Positions 53,332 to 63,257 of a stretch of DNA of 63,257 bases are shown here, in pieces. The DNA comes from JAYZAP01 sp964645285. Lineage in GTDB: Bacteria; Pseudomonadota; Alphaproteobacteria; JAAXGF01. A program made the position numbers and the translations under genes. The notes under the pieces were generated by a model. That model saw only the letters and a list, made by a program, of their open reading frames with translations, had not been told where the DNA came from and made no database searches. Location: assembly GCA_964645285.1 (NCBI GenBank), contig CAZYDR010000004.1, positions 1 to 63,257 of the forward strand, read 5' to 3'. Within the stretch, counting starts at the first letter, position 1. The number at the start of each line of letters is the position of its first letter.

Positions 53332-55599
53332 GGCTAGCTACCTTGGGAATTTCAGAAGGTTGATCGGCATTGCCTGCGGTATTCTCGTCAGCGACCGGAA
53401 AGATCAAACGAATCCGTGCGCCGACGTCGGGAGCATCGCCAAGCATAAGCTCTCCCCGATGATCTTCCATGATCTTCTTGACGATGGCCAAACCCAGACC
53501 GGTCCCTTTAGCCCGGGTGGTGACGTAGGGCTCGACCAGCCGGTCACGCTGTTCGCTAGGCAGGCCGCAGCCGTTATCCTCGATCTCAATCACCGTATGG
53601 TTGTTGCCGTCCTGGTTGACGGTCAGGGTAATTCGCCCTGGCGCCAGTTCACCGTCGAGCGGCGGATCGCGCGCTTCGATGGAGTCGGCGGCATTTTGCA
53701 CCAGATTGGTCAACACCTGGGCAACGTGCTGGGCGTCGCAGCGCAGCCCCACGGGATATTCCGGAATCACTTCGACAAATTCGATGTCCAGGTGCGCCGC
53801 TTTTTGCAGGGTGATTGATTGGTGGACCAGAGCCAGAGCGTCTTCATTGCGGAACACCGGCGCCGGCATACGGGCGAAGGACGAAAATTCGTCAATCAAA
53901 CGACCGATGTCGCCGACCTGGCGGACGATGGTATCGATACATTCGCTGAAAACATCAACGTCGGTCTTAATTTCGTGCAGGTATTTTCGCTTGATACGCT
54001 CGGCCGAAAGTTGGATCGGCGTCAGCGGATTTTTGATCTCGTGGGCGATGCGCCGGGCGACGTCGGCCCAGGCGGCAGTACGCTGGGCGACGACCAGCGC
54101 CGTAATGTCATCGAAGGTGACCACGAAACCTTCCAACTCGCCGGCAAGACGTTCGGCGGCGATCCGAACCATCAGGGTCCGCTTCCGGCCTTCTCGTTCG
54201 ATGGAAATCTCCGCTTCCGCGCGACGGCCCGGCCGGTTCAAGGCCTCGCCCATCAGAGGCGCCATTTCCACCACCGCATCGGTAAGCTTATGGCCGGTCA
54301 TATCATCGGCCCGCGCCGCCAGCAACACCAGGGCCGAACGGTTGGGAAGCTCAATGGTGCCGGTTGGATCGAGACCAATGACCCCGGCGGTAACACCCGA
54401 TAATACGGATTCCGTAAAGCGACGACGGGCATCAAGCTGGCGATTGGCCTCAACCAGTTCCTGGCGTTGACCGTCGAGCTGGCCGGTCATGCGATTGAAA
54501 GCGCGGCTCAGGCTGCCGATCTCATCATTTGCCGGCCCTTCGTCGACGCGCACTGTCAGATCGCCTGAACGTACTCGCTCGGTAGCGACAATAAGCCGGC
54601 TGACAGGTCGCGCAAGATGGGTCGCGAAGGTCAGCCCCATCCACACGGACGCCAACAACAACAGCAACGCGATGAGACTGAAGATCAGTGCGAACGTCAC
54701 CTGAATATTATAACGTTCGCCTTCGAGTTGCTTGTATTCCGCGACCGCCTGTTGCGTGCGTTCCATGTGCCCCATGGCAACGGCATCGACGAAACGCCCA
54801 ACAAGCAGATAGGTGTTGATGAACGCCTTTAGACGAACCAGCGCCCGTACCCGTTCATCCGTACCACTGGTGATAACGACAACTTCACCCCGGTTCGCCC
54901 GCTCGAAAAGTTGAGGCGGAATTCGTTCCAGCATCAGCGAGAATGTCAACCCGGTTCGACCGTAAATGCTGCCATCCGAATTTAGCACCATGGCCTCGGT
55001 CAGGGCGCGCAACGCCGCCTGGGTTTCAAGAAAACTATTAAACCGCGCAGAGTTGTTTCGTAGGGTCGGCGAGGCGCGGTTGATGTCGTTGGCCATGGCC
55101 AGCACATCGCCGCGAATTATCTGGCGGTGCTCGTTAATGTAGGCCACCGCCACCGCCATGGATTCATCAAGCGCCGTTCGTACACGCTCGCTGAACCACG
55201 ACTCAAGACCCAGATTGAGAAACAGCACCGAGAACACCGCGACGATAATCGCCGGCGCCACGGCGACCACACTGAACAGAGTGGCCAGCCGAATATGCAG
55301 CCGCGATCCGGCCGATCCCCGACGGCGCTCAATCCATAGTTGAACTACCCGACCGAGCACGACCACGCAAAGCATTAACACCAGCACCAGGTCGAACAAC
55401 AGCAGGACGCGTACGGTATTGGCGTCGAGTACCAGGGACATGGTGCTGGTCAAGGCCCGATAGGTAAGAATGCCCGAAACCAGCGCCGCCGCCACCAGCG
55501 CCAGGGCGAACAGGCGTGATAGAACAACTCGCCCGAGCCAACGACCCAGTCGTAGCCACACCGACCTTTCGGCCATTACGTCGTCTGGTGTCTGCTCGG

Positions 55600-55606
<7 letters not shown>
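53321..55606 (-). CDS. ntrY: NtrY sensor histidine kinase
   Basis: A 761-residue membrane histidine kinase. Two to three hydrophobic segments at about residues 30-130 bound a periplasmic part to about 300; the next membrane segment is 304-328, followed by a HAMP linker (SRLIVATERVRSGDLTV), a PAS domain (about 390-505), the phospho-His H522 (RRIAHEIKNPLTPIQLSAER) and an ATPase domain with the N, G1 and G2 boxes (NAADSIEARD, DNGCGLP, GTGLGLAIVKKI). It phosphorylates NtrX. It overlaps ntrC by seven bases. Confidence 0.94.
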
Positions 55607-57044
<1,438 letters not shown>

Positions 57045-57048
<4 letters not shown>

Positions 57049-58160
57049 GGCGCGGCCTCATCGTGAAACGGCAGCATGACAAGGAATACCGTGCGTCCGG
57101 GATCGCTGGTGTATTCCACCGCGCCACCGTGATCACCGATGATCTTGACCACCAGCGGCAGGCCCAGGCCGGTGCCCGACGCTTTGCTGGTGATAAAGGG
57201 CTCGAACAGATTGGCTCTGACACCGGCGGTAATGCCGCGGCCGTTATCCTGGACACTAGCCACCAGGGGCAGGCGCAACCGCCCTTCCCCACTGGGTCCC
57301 GCGAGCCTGAGACCGGGCTGAAACGCTGTGCCGAGAACGATTTCGCCGCCTTCGCCGGGAACCGCCTCGGCCGCGTTCTTGACCAGATTGAGAAACACCT
57401 GAACCAACTGATCATGGTCGCCCATGACCGGCGGCAAAGATGGGTCGTAGTTCTCCACGAACCGTATATGGCTGGCAAAACCGCTGGCCGCGGCACGGCG
57501 CACGTGGTCGAGCACCCGGTGGACATTAACGGCCTTGCGCTCCATGGGGTGATAGTCGGAAAACGCCTCCATACGGTCGACCAGCCTGCAGATCCTATCG
57601 GTTTCGTCGGTTATCAGCCGGGTCAGTTTGCGCCCCTGGTTGTCCACATCGCGTTCGAGCAACTGGGCCGCGCCGCGAATGCCGGCCAGCGGGTTCTTGA
57701 CCTCGTGGGCCAGGGCAGCCGCCATTCCGGCCACCGAGCGTCCGGCGCTGAGACGGGTGAGTTGGCGATCGAGCTTGTGGGCGATGCTGCGCTCACGCAA
57801 GGAAACCATGACCCAACCGGGGAAATCGACCATGGCCGCCATCTGCACATCCACCGTGTGGGCTTCGCTACGGGGCGACAGCACATCGACGTTGTATTCG
57901 GTAATCGCGCTGGCCCCGTCGCGGGCCTTGGCCGCGAGATCGAGCAGCGGGCTATCAAACTGCACCAGGTCGCCGAGGGGCCGCCCCTGGAGATGGCTCA
58001 TGCCCGCATCGAAGAACTGCTCCGCCGCCGGATTGCCGTAGCGCAGGCAATCGTCGCCATCAATCATGAACACCGCGTCGGCGAGGGCGCCGAAGATAGC
58101 GTCGCTATCCGGCGTCACCGCGTCCGGTGCGGGTTCGGTCATAGCCAAAGGAACGCTCAT
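57045..58160 (-). CDS. ntrB: NtrB sensor histidine kinase
   Basis: A 371-residue soluble histidine kinase/phosphatase. PAS domain at about residues 20-130, phospho-acceptor H152 (ALAHEVKNPLAGIRG), then N, G1 and G2 boxes in NAAEAVPGEGG, DNGRGITAGVRANLFEPFI and GTGLGLPLVVKI. It reports the nitrogen state to NtrC, regulated by PII. No dusB (nifR3) gene lies directly upstream, unlike the usual dusB-ntrB-ntrC order. The start ATG (58160) follows an intergenic region with two hairpins. Confidence 0.94.
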
Positions 58161-58192
58161 GGGCGTGGCGCCGAATGATTAATGCTGTTGTC

Positions 58193-58230
58193 CAATTTTA
58201 AAGCACCCAGACCAGGGTGCTCAAAATTTG
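58193..58230 (-). terminator. terminator-like hairpin upstream of ntrB
   Basis: The inverted repeat AGCACCC (58202-58208) / GGGTGCT (58215-58221) is extended by imperfect AT-rich pairing outward (CCAATTTT versus AAAATTTGG). It lies 33 bases before the ntrB start. Read on the minus strand its 3' side is TTAAAATT, a weak T-tail, so it could end transcription from the gene upstream or structure the ntrB leader. Confidence 0.4.
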
Positions 58231-58275
58231 GGCAAAACTACTGCCGCACCGTTCCGGATGCAAGGCCCATGGTTG

Positions 58276-58331
58276 ATACCAAGGAACGATAATAATGACC
58301 CATAGGGGTCATTATTATCGCTCCTTGGTAT
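58276..58331. repeat. 56-base palindrome, 26-bp stem with one mismatch
   Basis: Left arm 58276-58301 and right arm 58306-58331 are inverted copies of 26 bases, four-base loop ATAG, with one mismatch (A at 58286, C at 58321). It begins inside the stop codon of the CcsA-like gene and lies 116 bases from ntrB. No T-run follows on either strand, so it is not an ordinary intrinsic terminator. It may be a repeated extragenic palindrome, a small mobile element remnant or an mRNA-end stabilising structure. Confidence 0.7.
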
Positions 58332-59128
58332 TAGGCCAACAACACGTCCGTGACGAATTTCACACCGGGGTAAGCCAGGGTCAGCAGCAGGTAGGCAATC
58401 AACAAATAACGCGCCGCCCGGCGGCCGCGCACGCCGGTTCGCCAATGGGTGACCAGCAACAATCCGATGACCGCGAAGGCGATCAATGACAGCAGGGTTT
58501 TATGATCCAGGGTAAGCCAGTTCCCCTCGCCCACGTACCCTGCCGCAATGCCGCTCACAAGTCCCGCGCCAAGCACGGCCTCACCAGCAATAAGCAGCTG
58601 AATTTGCAAGGTCTCGCCGTCCACCACCGACGGCAGTACGCGGGTCAGGGCGGTGGGGCGCTTGCGCTTGAGAGCGTCCTCCTGAAGCATTACCGCGAGC
58701 CCGGCCACGGCGGCGATAGTCAACAGCGCGTAGGTCAACACGGACACCGCGATATGGACCCCAAGCCACGGCGACTCGATGGATGCCGATAGCGGTGCGC
58801 CCGACGCATGGGCCCAAACGGTCGCGAAAATGCCCAACAACAGGAGATAAGGCAGCAAAAGCGGCGTCAGACGCCAGGCGTGGCTCGACAACAGGGAGAC
58901 CACGATGAACACGGCGAGACTGGCGGCGATGCTGACCCACAAGGTCGCCGTCAAACCCGTATGCCAATTGCCACTGAGCAAGGTATATGCCCCCGATCCG
59001 GTGCCCGCCAAAGCAGCCCCCAGCACGGCCCAATAGACCCCGTCAGGACGCTCGGCCCGGCGCAAATGGATCAGCGCGGCGGGCATCAGCGCCGCCAGCG
59101 CCACGAAGTTGAAAATCAGGCCTCTCAT
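58331..59128 (-). CDS. CcsA/YpjD-like inner-membrane protein
   Basis: A 265-residue protein with about eight hydrophobic segments, starting MRGLIFNFVALAALMP. It resembles the CcsA/YpjD/HemX group of cytochrome c assembly-type proteins, with the segment ESPWLGVHIAVSVLTYALLTIAAVAGL and the later GIAAGYVGEGNWLTLDHKTLLSLIAFAVIGLLL, which holds one conserved His. The start is the ATG at 59128; a longer open frame upstream to 59164 lacks support. It is placed where other alphaproteobacteria often have dusB before ntrB, divergent from ispDF by 71 bases. Confidence 0.75.
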   Translation of the reverse strand: MRGLIFNFVALAALMPAALIHLRRAERPDGVYWAVLGAALAGTGSGAYTLLSGNWHTGLTATLWVSIAASLAVFIVVSLLSSHAWRLTPLLLPYLLLLGIFATVWAHASGAPLSASIESPWLGVHIAVSVLTYALLTIAAVAGLAVMLQEDALKRKRPTALTRVLPSVVDGETLQIQLLIAGEAVLGAGLVSGIAAGYVGEGNWLTLDHKTLLSLIAFAVIGLLLVTHWRTGVRGRRAARYLLIAYLLLTLAYPGVKFVTDVLLA

Positions 59129-59199
59129 GGTGGCCGGACTATAGACCAGCGCTGCCCGGCACACTAGGCTGCTGCGCCTATCCAGTGTGGGGGAATACC

Positions 59200-60351
59200 A
59201 TGGCGGGCACCACCGCCTTAATCGTCGCTGCCGGACGCGGCCACCGCTTCGGCGCCAGGCAACCCAAGCAGTATCTGCCCCTGGCGGGCCGTGCTTTGCT
59301 CTATCACAGCGCCCGCGCTTTTACCGAGCATCCGTCGGTGGACTCTGTGCGGGTCATTATCCACGGTGACGATCGGGCGCTGTACGATGACGCAGTCGCG
59401 GGGTTGACCCTGCTCGACCCGGTGCGCGGCGGTGATGAGCGCCAGGACTCCGCTCGCCTCGGCCTTGAAAGCCTGCAGGATTTGGCGCCTGAACGCGTGT
59501 TGATCCATGATGCCGCCCGCCCGGCCGTGGATAGCGGTACCATCGACCGGGTGATAGGCGCTCTCGACAACCTTCCCGGCGCTATTCCGGCCCTGGCGGT
59601 AAGCGACACCCTCAAGCGGGGCGCCGGCGATCTGATCGAAGGCACCGTAGAGCGCGCGGGACTGTGGCGGGCCCAGACCCCCCAGGGATTCCGTTACAGC
59701 TACATTCTCGAGGCCCACCGCGCCGCCCAGGGCCAGGTCCTCACAGACGACGCCGCCGTGGCCGAGGCGGCCGGCCTTGCGGTCGGTCTGGTGGCCGGCG
59801 CCGAGAGCAACGTCAAGGTGACCACCGACGGCGACCTGACCCGGCTTGAGCGATTGTTCACCCGCATCCTGGTGTCGCGCACCGGCATGGGCTTCGACGT
59901 TCACGCCTTCGGCCCTGGCGATCACGTCACCCTGTGCGGCCACAAGATCGACCACGACCGGGGCTTGATCGGCCATTCCGACGCCGATGTGGGACTCCAC
60001 GCCCTGGTCGACGCGGTTCTCGGAGCCATGGGCGGCGGCGATATCGGTCACCACTTCCCGCCCAGCGATCCGCAGTGGAAGGGCGTCGATTCCACGGTCT
60101 TCGCCTCCGGCGTCCGCAAGATGGTCGCCGAAGCGGGTGGGGTTATCGACCATCTCGACGTTACCATCGCCTGCGAAGCGCCCAAGATCGGCCCCCACCG
60201 GTCGGCCATGACAGCCCGAGTGGCGGAAGCCTTCGGGGTTGCGCCCAACCAGATCAACGTCAAGGCGACGACCACCGAGCGCCTCGGTTTTATCGGTCGC
60301 CGCGAAGGCATCGCCGCTATGGCGGTGGCGACTTTGCGGCTGCCGGCCTGA
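59200..60351 (+). CDS. ispDF: bifunctional IspD/IspF (MEP pathway)
   Basis: A 383-residue fusion of two isoprenoid enzymes. Residues 1-225 are IspD, CTP + MEP to CDP-ME, with ALIVAAGRGHRFGARQPKQYLPL and the HDAARP motif (IHDAARPAV, residues 102-110) followed by the GLWRAQTPQGF segment. Residues about 229-383 are IspF, with the metal residues D233 and H235 (GMGFDVHAFGPGDHV) and GHSDADVGLHALVDAVLGA. The fused form is frequent in alphaproteobacteria. ATG at 59200; its TGA shares a base with pgpA. Confidence 0.95.
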   Translation: MAGTTALIVAAGRGHRFGARQPKQYLPLAGRALLYHSARAFTEHPSVDSVRVIIHGDDRALYDDAVAGLTLLDPVRGGDERQDSARLGLESLQDLAPERVLIHDAARPAVDSGTIDRVIGALDNLPGAIPALAVSDTLKRGAGDLIEGTVERAGLWRAQTPQGFRYSYILEAHRAAQGQVLTDDAAVAEAAGLAVGLVAGAESNVKVTTDGDLTRLERLFTRILVSRTGMGFDVHAFGPGDHVTLCGHKIDHDRGLIGHSDADVGLHALVDAVLGAMGGGDIGHHFPPSDPQWKGVDSTVFASGVRKMVAEAGGVIDHLDVTIACEAPKIGPHRSAMTARVAEAFGVAPNQINVKATTTERLGFIGRREGIAAMAVATLRLPA

Positions 60352-60842
60352 TGGCGCTTCCCTCTGAACTACGCCTGAGTGATACCGCGGTCCTCATCGC
60401 GACGTTTTTCGGCACTGGCGCGTTGCCCAAGATGCCCGGCACCTGGGGATCCCTCGCCACCCTGCCGTTGGGCGTCCTGCTCCTGGTCCTCGGTGGCTCA
60501 TGGGCTGTTGCCGCGGGTGCGGCCGCGGCGTTTTTCATCGGATGGTGGGCGACCGCGCGGGTGCTTGAGCAGGTCGACGGCGGCGATCCCGGCTATGTGG
60601 TGATTGACGAGGTCGCGGGACAACTCATGGTCCTGGCCATGGTGCCGCCGGACGTGGTCCATGTGGCCATCGCCTTCGTGGTGTTTCGCGCCTTTGATAT
60701 TCTCAAGCCGTGGCCCATCGGCTGGCTCGACCGCAATGTTCACGGCGCCCTGGGAGTCATGGTCGATGATATTGCCGCCGGCGCCTTCGGCGCCCTGGTG
60801 ATCGGCCTGGGCGGGCTGCTAATTGTGACCTTTGTGTTATGA
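60351..60842 (+). CDS. pgpA: phosphatidylglycerophosphatase A
   Basis: A 163-residue membrane enzyme that dephosphorylates phosphatidylglycerol phosphate to phosphatidylglycerol. Signature features: GTGALPKMPGTWGSLA near the start, VIDEVAGQLMVLAM with the metal-binding residues (about 85-98), and FRAFDILKPWPIGWLDRNVHGALGVMVDDIAAG. Hydrophobic stretches occur at about 35-60, 90-115 and 140-160. Start ATG at 60351 overlaps ispDF by one base; the stop overlaps pncC by four. Neighbours ispDF-pgpA-cinA are a common triad. Confidence 0.92.
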   Translation: MALPSELRLSDTAVLIATFFGTGALPKMPGTWGSLATLPLGVLLLVLGGSWAVAAGAAAAFFIGWWATARVLEQVDGGDPGYVVIDEVAGQLMVLAMVPPDVVHVAIAFVVFRAFDILKPWPIGWLDRNVHGALGVMVDDIAAGAFGALVIGLGGLLIVTFVL

Positions 60843-61321
60843 CGACAAATGAAAAAGCTCGCGCCGTGCTGGAAGCCTACCGCAAGGCTGGTGTCATGGT
60901 GGTCACCGCCGAGTCCTGCACCGGCGGCCTGATCGCCGGCGCCCTGACCGACATTGCCGGCTCCTCCGACGTGGTCGAGCGTGGCTTCGTGACCTACTCC
61001 TATGAATCGAAGACTGAATTGCTGGGCGTCCCCGCCTCAATGATCGCCGAGCATGGCGCGGTCAGCGAACCGGTCGCCCGGGCCATGGCCGAGGGCGCTC
61101 TGGCCGCCAGCCGGGCCCAGATCAGCATCGCCGTTACCGGCGTCGCCGGCCCCGGCAGCGACAGCCAGACCAAGCCCGCCGGCCTGGTTCACCTGGCCTG
61201 CGCCCAGACCGGCAAGGGCGTACTTCATGAAGTTCGGGAATTCGGCGACATCGGCCGCGAAGCGGTACGCTTCGCCACTGTGGAGGCGGCGTTGGATTTG
61301 ATTTTGGCCCGTCTAAACTAG
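60839..61321 (+). CDS. pncC: nicotinamide-nucleotide amidohydrolase (CinA C-terminal domain)
   Basis: A 160-residue PncC protein that hydrolyses NMN to NaMN, recycling the pyridine nucleotide. It matches the CinA C-terminal domain only: TAESCTGGLIAGALTDIAGSS, GFVTYSYESKTELLGV, GAVSEPVARAMAEGAL and AVTGVAGPGSDSQTKPAGLVH. The N-terminal MoCF_biosynth domain of full CinA is not present, normal for stand-alone PncC. The start overlaps pgpA by four bases. Confidence 0.92.
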   Translation: MTTNEKARAVLEAYRKAGVMVVTAESCTGGLIAGALTDIAGSSDVVERGFVTYSYESKTELLGVPASMIAEHGAVSEPVARAMAEGALAASRAQISIAVTGVAGPGSDSQTKPAGLVHLACAQTGKGVLHEVREFGDIGREAVRFATVEAALDLILARLN

Positions 61322-61333
61322 AGGATATCTGTC

Positions 61334-61822
61334 ATGGCCAACAAACCAGCCATCGTCAATTTCGCCGATGCGAAGCGCCAGACCTTCGGCCATGGCGACG
61401 CCTTCAAGGCGACCACGGCGCGGGTCGGCGTCGAACTCGGGGCCGAGCAGATCGGTTGCGCTCTTGTCGAGCTCGAACCCGACAAGAGGGCCTGGCCTTA
61501 TCACCTGCACTACGCCGAAGAAGAGATGTTCGTCATCCTCGAGGGCGCAGGTACCCTTCGCTACGACGGGGAAGCATACCCGGTGCGGGAGGGCGACGTG
61601 ATTTTTACGCCTACCGGCCCGGGCACGGCGCACCAGATCATCAACACCACGGACACGCCCATGCGTTATTTGGCGCTCAGTCCACGGGCCGATGCCGAGA
61701 TTGCCGAGTACCCCGATTCCGGAAAGATCGGCGCCTACGGCAAGTACGGCGAGGTATTTTCATTCCTGGCGCCGACGAGCGCCGGGGTCGATTACTTCGA
61801 CGGCGAGGACGGCGAGCCGTAG
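61334..61822 (+). CDS. cupin domain protein
   Basis: A 162-residue cupin. Motif 1 is HLHYAEEEMFVILEGAGTLRYDGE (G-x5-H-x-H-like, with two His and the Glu residues), motif 2 is GDVIFTPTGPGTAHQIINTTD. The metal site fits a small-molecule-binding cupin (ChrR/quercetinase-like or sugar isomerase-like). It follows pncC by 12 bases. The last 31 bases overlap the convergent Coq10-type gene. Function unknown. Confidence 0.85.
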   Translation: MANKPAIVNFADAKRQTFGHGDAFKATTARVGVELGAEQIGCALVELEPDKRAWPYHLHYAEEEMFVILEGAGTLRYDGEAYPVREGDVIFTPTGPGTAHQIINTTDTPMRYLALSPRADAEIAEYPDSGKIGAYGKYGEVFSFLAPTSAGVDYFDGEDGEP

Positions 61823-62241
61823 AGCTTTTTCGCCCGCACCTCGAAGGCCGCGACCATGCGGTGGACGGCCTCATTGAACAGCACGCCCATGGCCTTCTGC
61901 ATGAGCCGTGAGCTGAACTCGAAATCAATAAAGAAACCGAGTTCGCAGCCATCCAGGTGGGGCTCGAAACTCCAGTGGTTGTCGAGATGGCGCATGGGGC
62001 CCTTGATGTAGGCCACGTCGATGGCATCGGGGGGCCTGAAGGTGGCCCGCGATCTAAATCGTTCGCGGAACATCTTGAAGCCGATTACCAGATCAGACTC
62101 CACCATCCCCTCGCCGCGCTTGGTAATGCGTGCCGCCAGACACCACGGCAGGAATTCGGGGTAGCGCTCGATGTCGGCGACCAGGTCGTACATCTGCTTG
62201 GGCGAGTGTGGCAGCACCCGCTTTTCCGCGTGGGTCGGCAT
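61792..62241 (-). CDS. Coq10/RatA START-domain protein
   Basis: A 149-residue START-fold (polyketide cyclase-like) protein of the Coq10/RatA/PasT family. Start: KRVLPHSPKQMYDLVADIERYPEFLPWC, the family signature. In mitochondria and alphaproteobacteria Coq10 binds ubiquinone and helps its use in respiration; in enteric bacteria RatA inhibits ribosome association. I cannot tell which here. It follows lipA with four bases between (start 62241, lipA stop 62245) and so probably is co-transcribed with it. A tail of 31 bases overlaps the cupin gene. Confidence 0.88.
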   Translation of the reverse strand: MPTHAEKRVLPHSPKQMYDLVADIERYPEFLPWCLAARITKRGEGMVESDLVIGFKMFRERFRSRATFRPPDAIDVAYIKGPMRHLDNHWSFEPHLDGCELGFFIDFEFSSRLMQKAMGVLFNEAVHRMVAAFEVRAKKLYGSPSSPSK

Positions 62242-62244
62242 TGT

Positions 62245-63180
62245 TTATTGGCAGGCGGCGAGACGCGCGGCGCGTAGCTGCGCGAAGTCGTCGCCGGCGT
62301 GGTAGGACGAACGGGTCAGCGGCGACGCCGAGACCATGTGGAAGCCTTTGCCCCGGGCCATGGTGGCGTAGGCGTCGAACTCGTCCGGCGTGACGAAGCG
62401 GTCGATGACCGCGTGTTTGAGGGTCGGCTGCAGGTACTGCCCCATGGTCAGGAAATCCACATCGGCGGCGCGCAGATCGTCCATGACCTGATGAATCTCC
62501 TCCATCGTCTCGCCAAGCCCGACCATGAGCCCCGACTTGGTGAACATGGTCGGGTCGAGCCGCTTGACCCGATGGAGCAGCTCAAGGCTGGTGAAATAGC
62601 GGGCGCCGGGCCGAATGGTGGGATAGAGCCGGGGCACGGTTTCCAGGTTGTGGTTGAACACGTCGGGCCGCGCCTCAAGCACTGTTTCGATGGCGCCCGG
62701 CTTATTCATGAAGTCCGGCGTCAACACCTCGATGGTGGTGTCCGGCGCCAGTTCGCGAAGCTGGCCGATAACCTGGGCGAAGTGATCGGCGCCGCCGTCG
62801 GCCAGATCATCGCGGTCGACGCTGGTGATGACCACATGGGCGAGCCCCATCACGGCCACAGCGTGGCCGGTGTTGATCGGCTCCATGGGGTCGAGGGGCA
62901 ACGGCTTGCCGGTGGCGACGTTGCAGAAGGCGCAGGCCCGGGTGCAGGTCTCGCCCATGATCATGATGGTGGCGTGCTTCTTCTCCCAACACTCGCCGAT
63001 ATTGGGACAGCCGGCCTCCTCGCACACCGTATTGAGATTGTGCCGCCGCACGATGCCCTTGGTCTCGTGATAGCCCTTGGACACCGGCGCTTTGACCCTG
63101 ATCCACGGGGGCTTATGCGGCGGCGCGTTGTCGGGCCGGTTGCGCTTTTCCGGATGGCGGAGTTTGGCGACGGTTGTCAT
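62245..63180 (-). CDS. lipA: lipoyl synthase
   Basis: A 311-residue radical-SAM enzyme that inserts two sulfurs into octanoyl groups on E2 and GcvH proteins. The auxiliary [4Fe-4S] ligands are C53, C58 and C64 (CEEAGCPNIGEC), and the radical-SAM motif is C79-x3-C83-x2-C86 (TCTRACAFC). The C-terminal SSYHAGDDF contains the conserved Ser that completes the auxiliary cluster (RSSYHA). It lies next to a dihydrolipoamide dehydrogenase gene, an expected functional neighbour. Confidence 0.95.
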   Translation of the reverse strand: MTTVAKLRHPEKRNRPDNAPPHKPPWIRVKAPVSKGYHETKGIVRRHNLNTVCEEAGCPNIGECWEKKHATIMIMGETCTRACAFCNVATGKPLPLDPMEPINTGHAVAVMGLAHVVITSVDRDDLADGGADHFAQVIGQLRELAPDTTIEVLTPDFMNKPGAIETVLEARPDVFNHNLETVPRLYPTIRPGARYFTSLELLHRVKRLDPTMFTKSGLMVGLGETMEEIHQVMDDLRAADVDFLTMGQYLQPTLKHAVIDRFVTPDEFDAYATMARGKGFHMVSASPLTRSSYHAGDDFAQLRAARLAACQ

Positions 63181-63183
63181 GAC

Positions 63184-63257
63184 TTAGAAATGGATAGCCC
63201 GACCGTAGGCGTCAAGCACCGACTCGTGCATCATCTCCGACAGGGTCGGGTGCGGGA
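63184..63257 (-). CDS. lpdA: dihydrolipoamide dehydrogenase, C-terminal end (partial)
   Basis: Only the last 24 codons are visible; the 5' end is outside the window. The translated end PHPTLSEMMHESVLDAYGRAIHF contains HPTLSE, a signature of the C-terminal dimerisation domain of the E3 dihydrolipoyl dehydrogenases, where the first His of HPTLSE is the active-site base. It stops three bases upstream of the lipA start, so the two are probably one operon. The next codon after the visible part is not known. Confidence 0.9.
   Translation of the reverse strand, partial: PHPTLSEMMHESVLDAYGRAIHF

Overview
The window is a gene-dense, high-GC stretch of an alphaproteobacterial chromosome, most like Rhodospirillales and relatives. 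This rests on gene order and family content seen in the sequence: rpoZ-rsh-pyrE-DUF2062-pdxJ-acpS-lepB-rnc-era-recO-parC, a fused ispDF, the ntrBC-ntrYX-trkAH-dat-hfq-hflX block, a Bpt-type aminoacyl transferase, and a CIRCE-controlled groESL operon. A run of ten Ns inside groEL shows that this is a draft assembly. I see no rRNA, tRNA, CRISPR array, insertion sequence, prophage or replication origin.

Layout. 1-11.2 kb (+): housekeeping operon for stringent response, pyrimidine and PLP synthesis, lipid carrier activation, secretion, RNA processing, ribosome assembly, recombination and topoisomerase IV, with a nitrilase-family amidohydrolase between era and recO. 11.2-16.4 kb: small mixed genes (GNAT, Bpt, RDD protein, a DksA/TraR-type zinc-finger protein, dipeptidase, a secreted His/Asp-rich protein, aldo/keto reductase). 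16.5-22.9 kb (+): a catabolic group of homocysteine S-methyltransferase-like protein, alpha/beta hydrolase, Rieske oxygenase, aldehyde dehydrogenase and gamma-glutamyltransferase; the iron-site residues of the oxygenase point to a quaternary-ammonium-type substrate. 22.9-27.2 kb: an XRE-type regulator broken by an in-frame amber codon, divergent from a PotD-like binding protein, then a large metallophosphoesterase fusion. 27.2-36.2 kb (+): cell-wall enzymes (MltB-like, RlpA, DacC), tmk-holB-metG-tatD-MBL hydrolase, and mazG.

36.2-43.6 kb is a taurine-dissimilation locus: TauA-like binding protein, class III aminotransferase (probable taurine:pyruvate aminotransferase), citrate synthase, phosphotransacetylase and sulfoacetaldehyde acetyltransferase (Xsc). 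Together they would turn taurine into sulfoacetaldehyde, acetyl phosphate plus sulfite, acetyl-CoA and citrate. Beside it lies a dehydrogenase pseudogene with two lesions.

43.8-58.2 kb (-): groEL, groES (CIRCE and a sigma-70 promoter), hflX, hfq, HAD phosphatase, D-amino-acid aminotransferase, trkH, trkA, and the two nitrogen-responsive two-component systems ntrX/ntrY and ntrC/ntrB. The spacer above ntrB carries two hairpins, one a 26-bp nearly perfect palindrome. 58.3-63.3 kb: a CcsA/YpjD-like membrane protein, ispDF-pgpA-pncC, a cupin, a Coq10/RatA-type START protein, lipA, and the last codons of a dihydrolipoamide dehydrogenase gene.

Most of the window is ordinary. The parts worth a second look are the broken regulator with its 10-bp-periodic upstream repeats, the Rieske/homocysteine-methyltransferase cluster, the phosphoesterase fusion, the taurine locus with its decayed dehydrogenase, and the palindrome near ntrB. 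I did not find a clearly new defence or mobile system.
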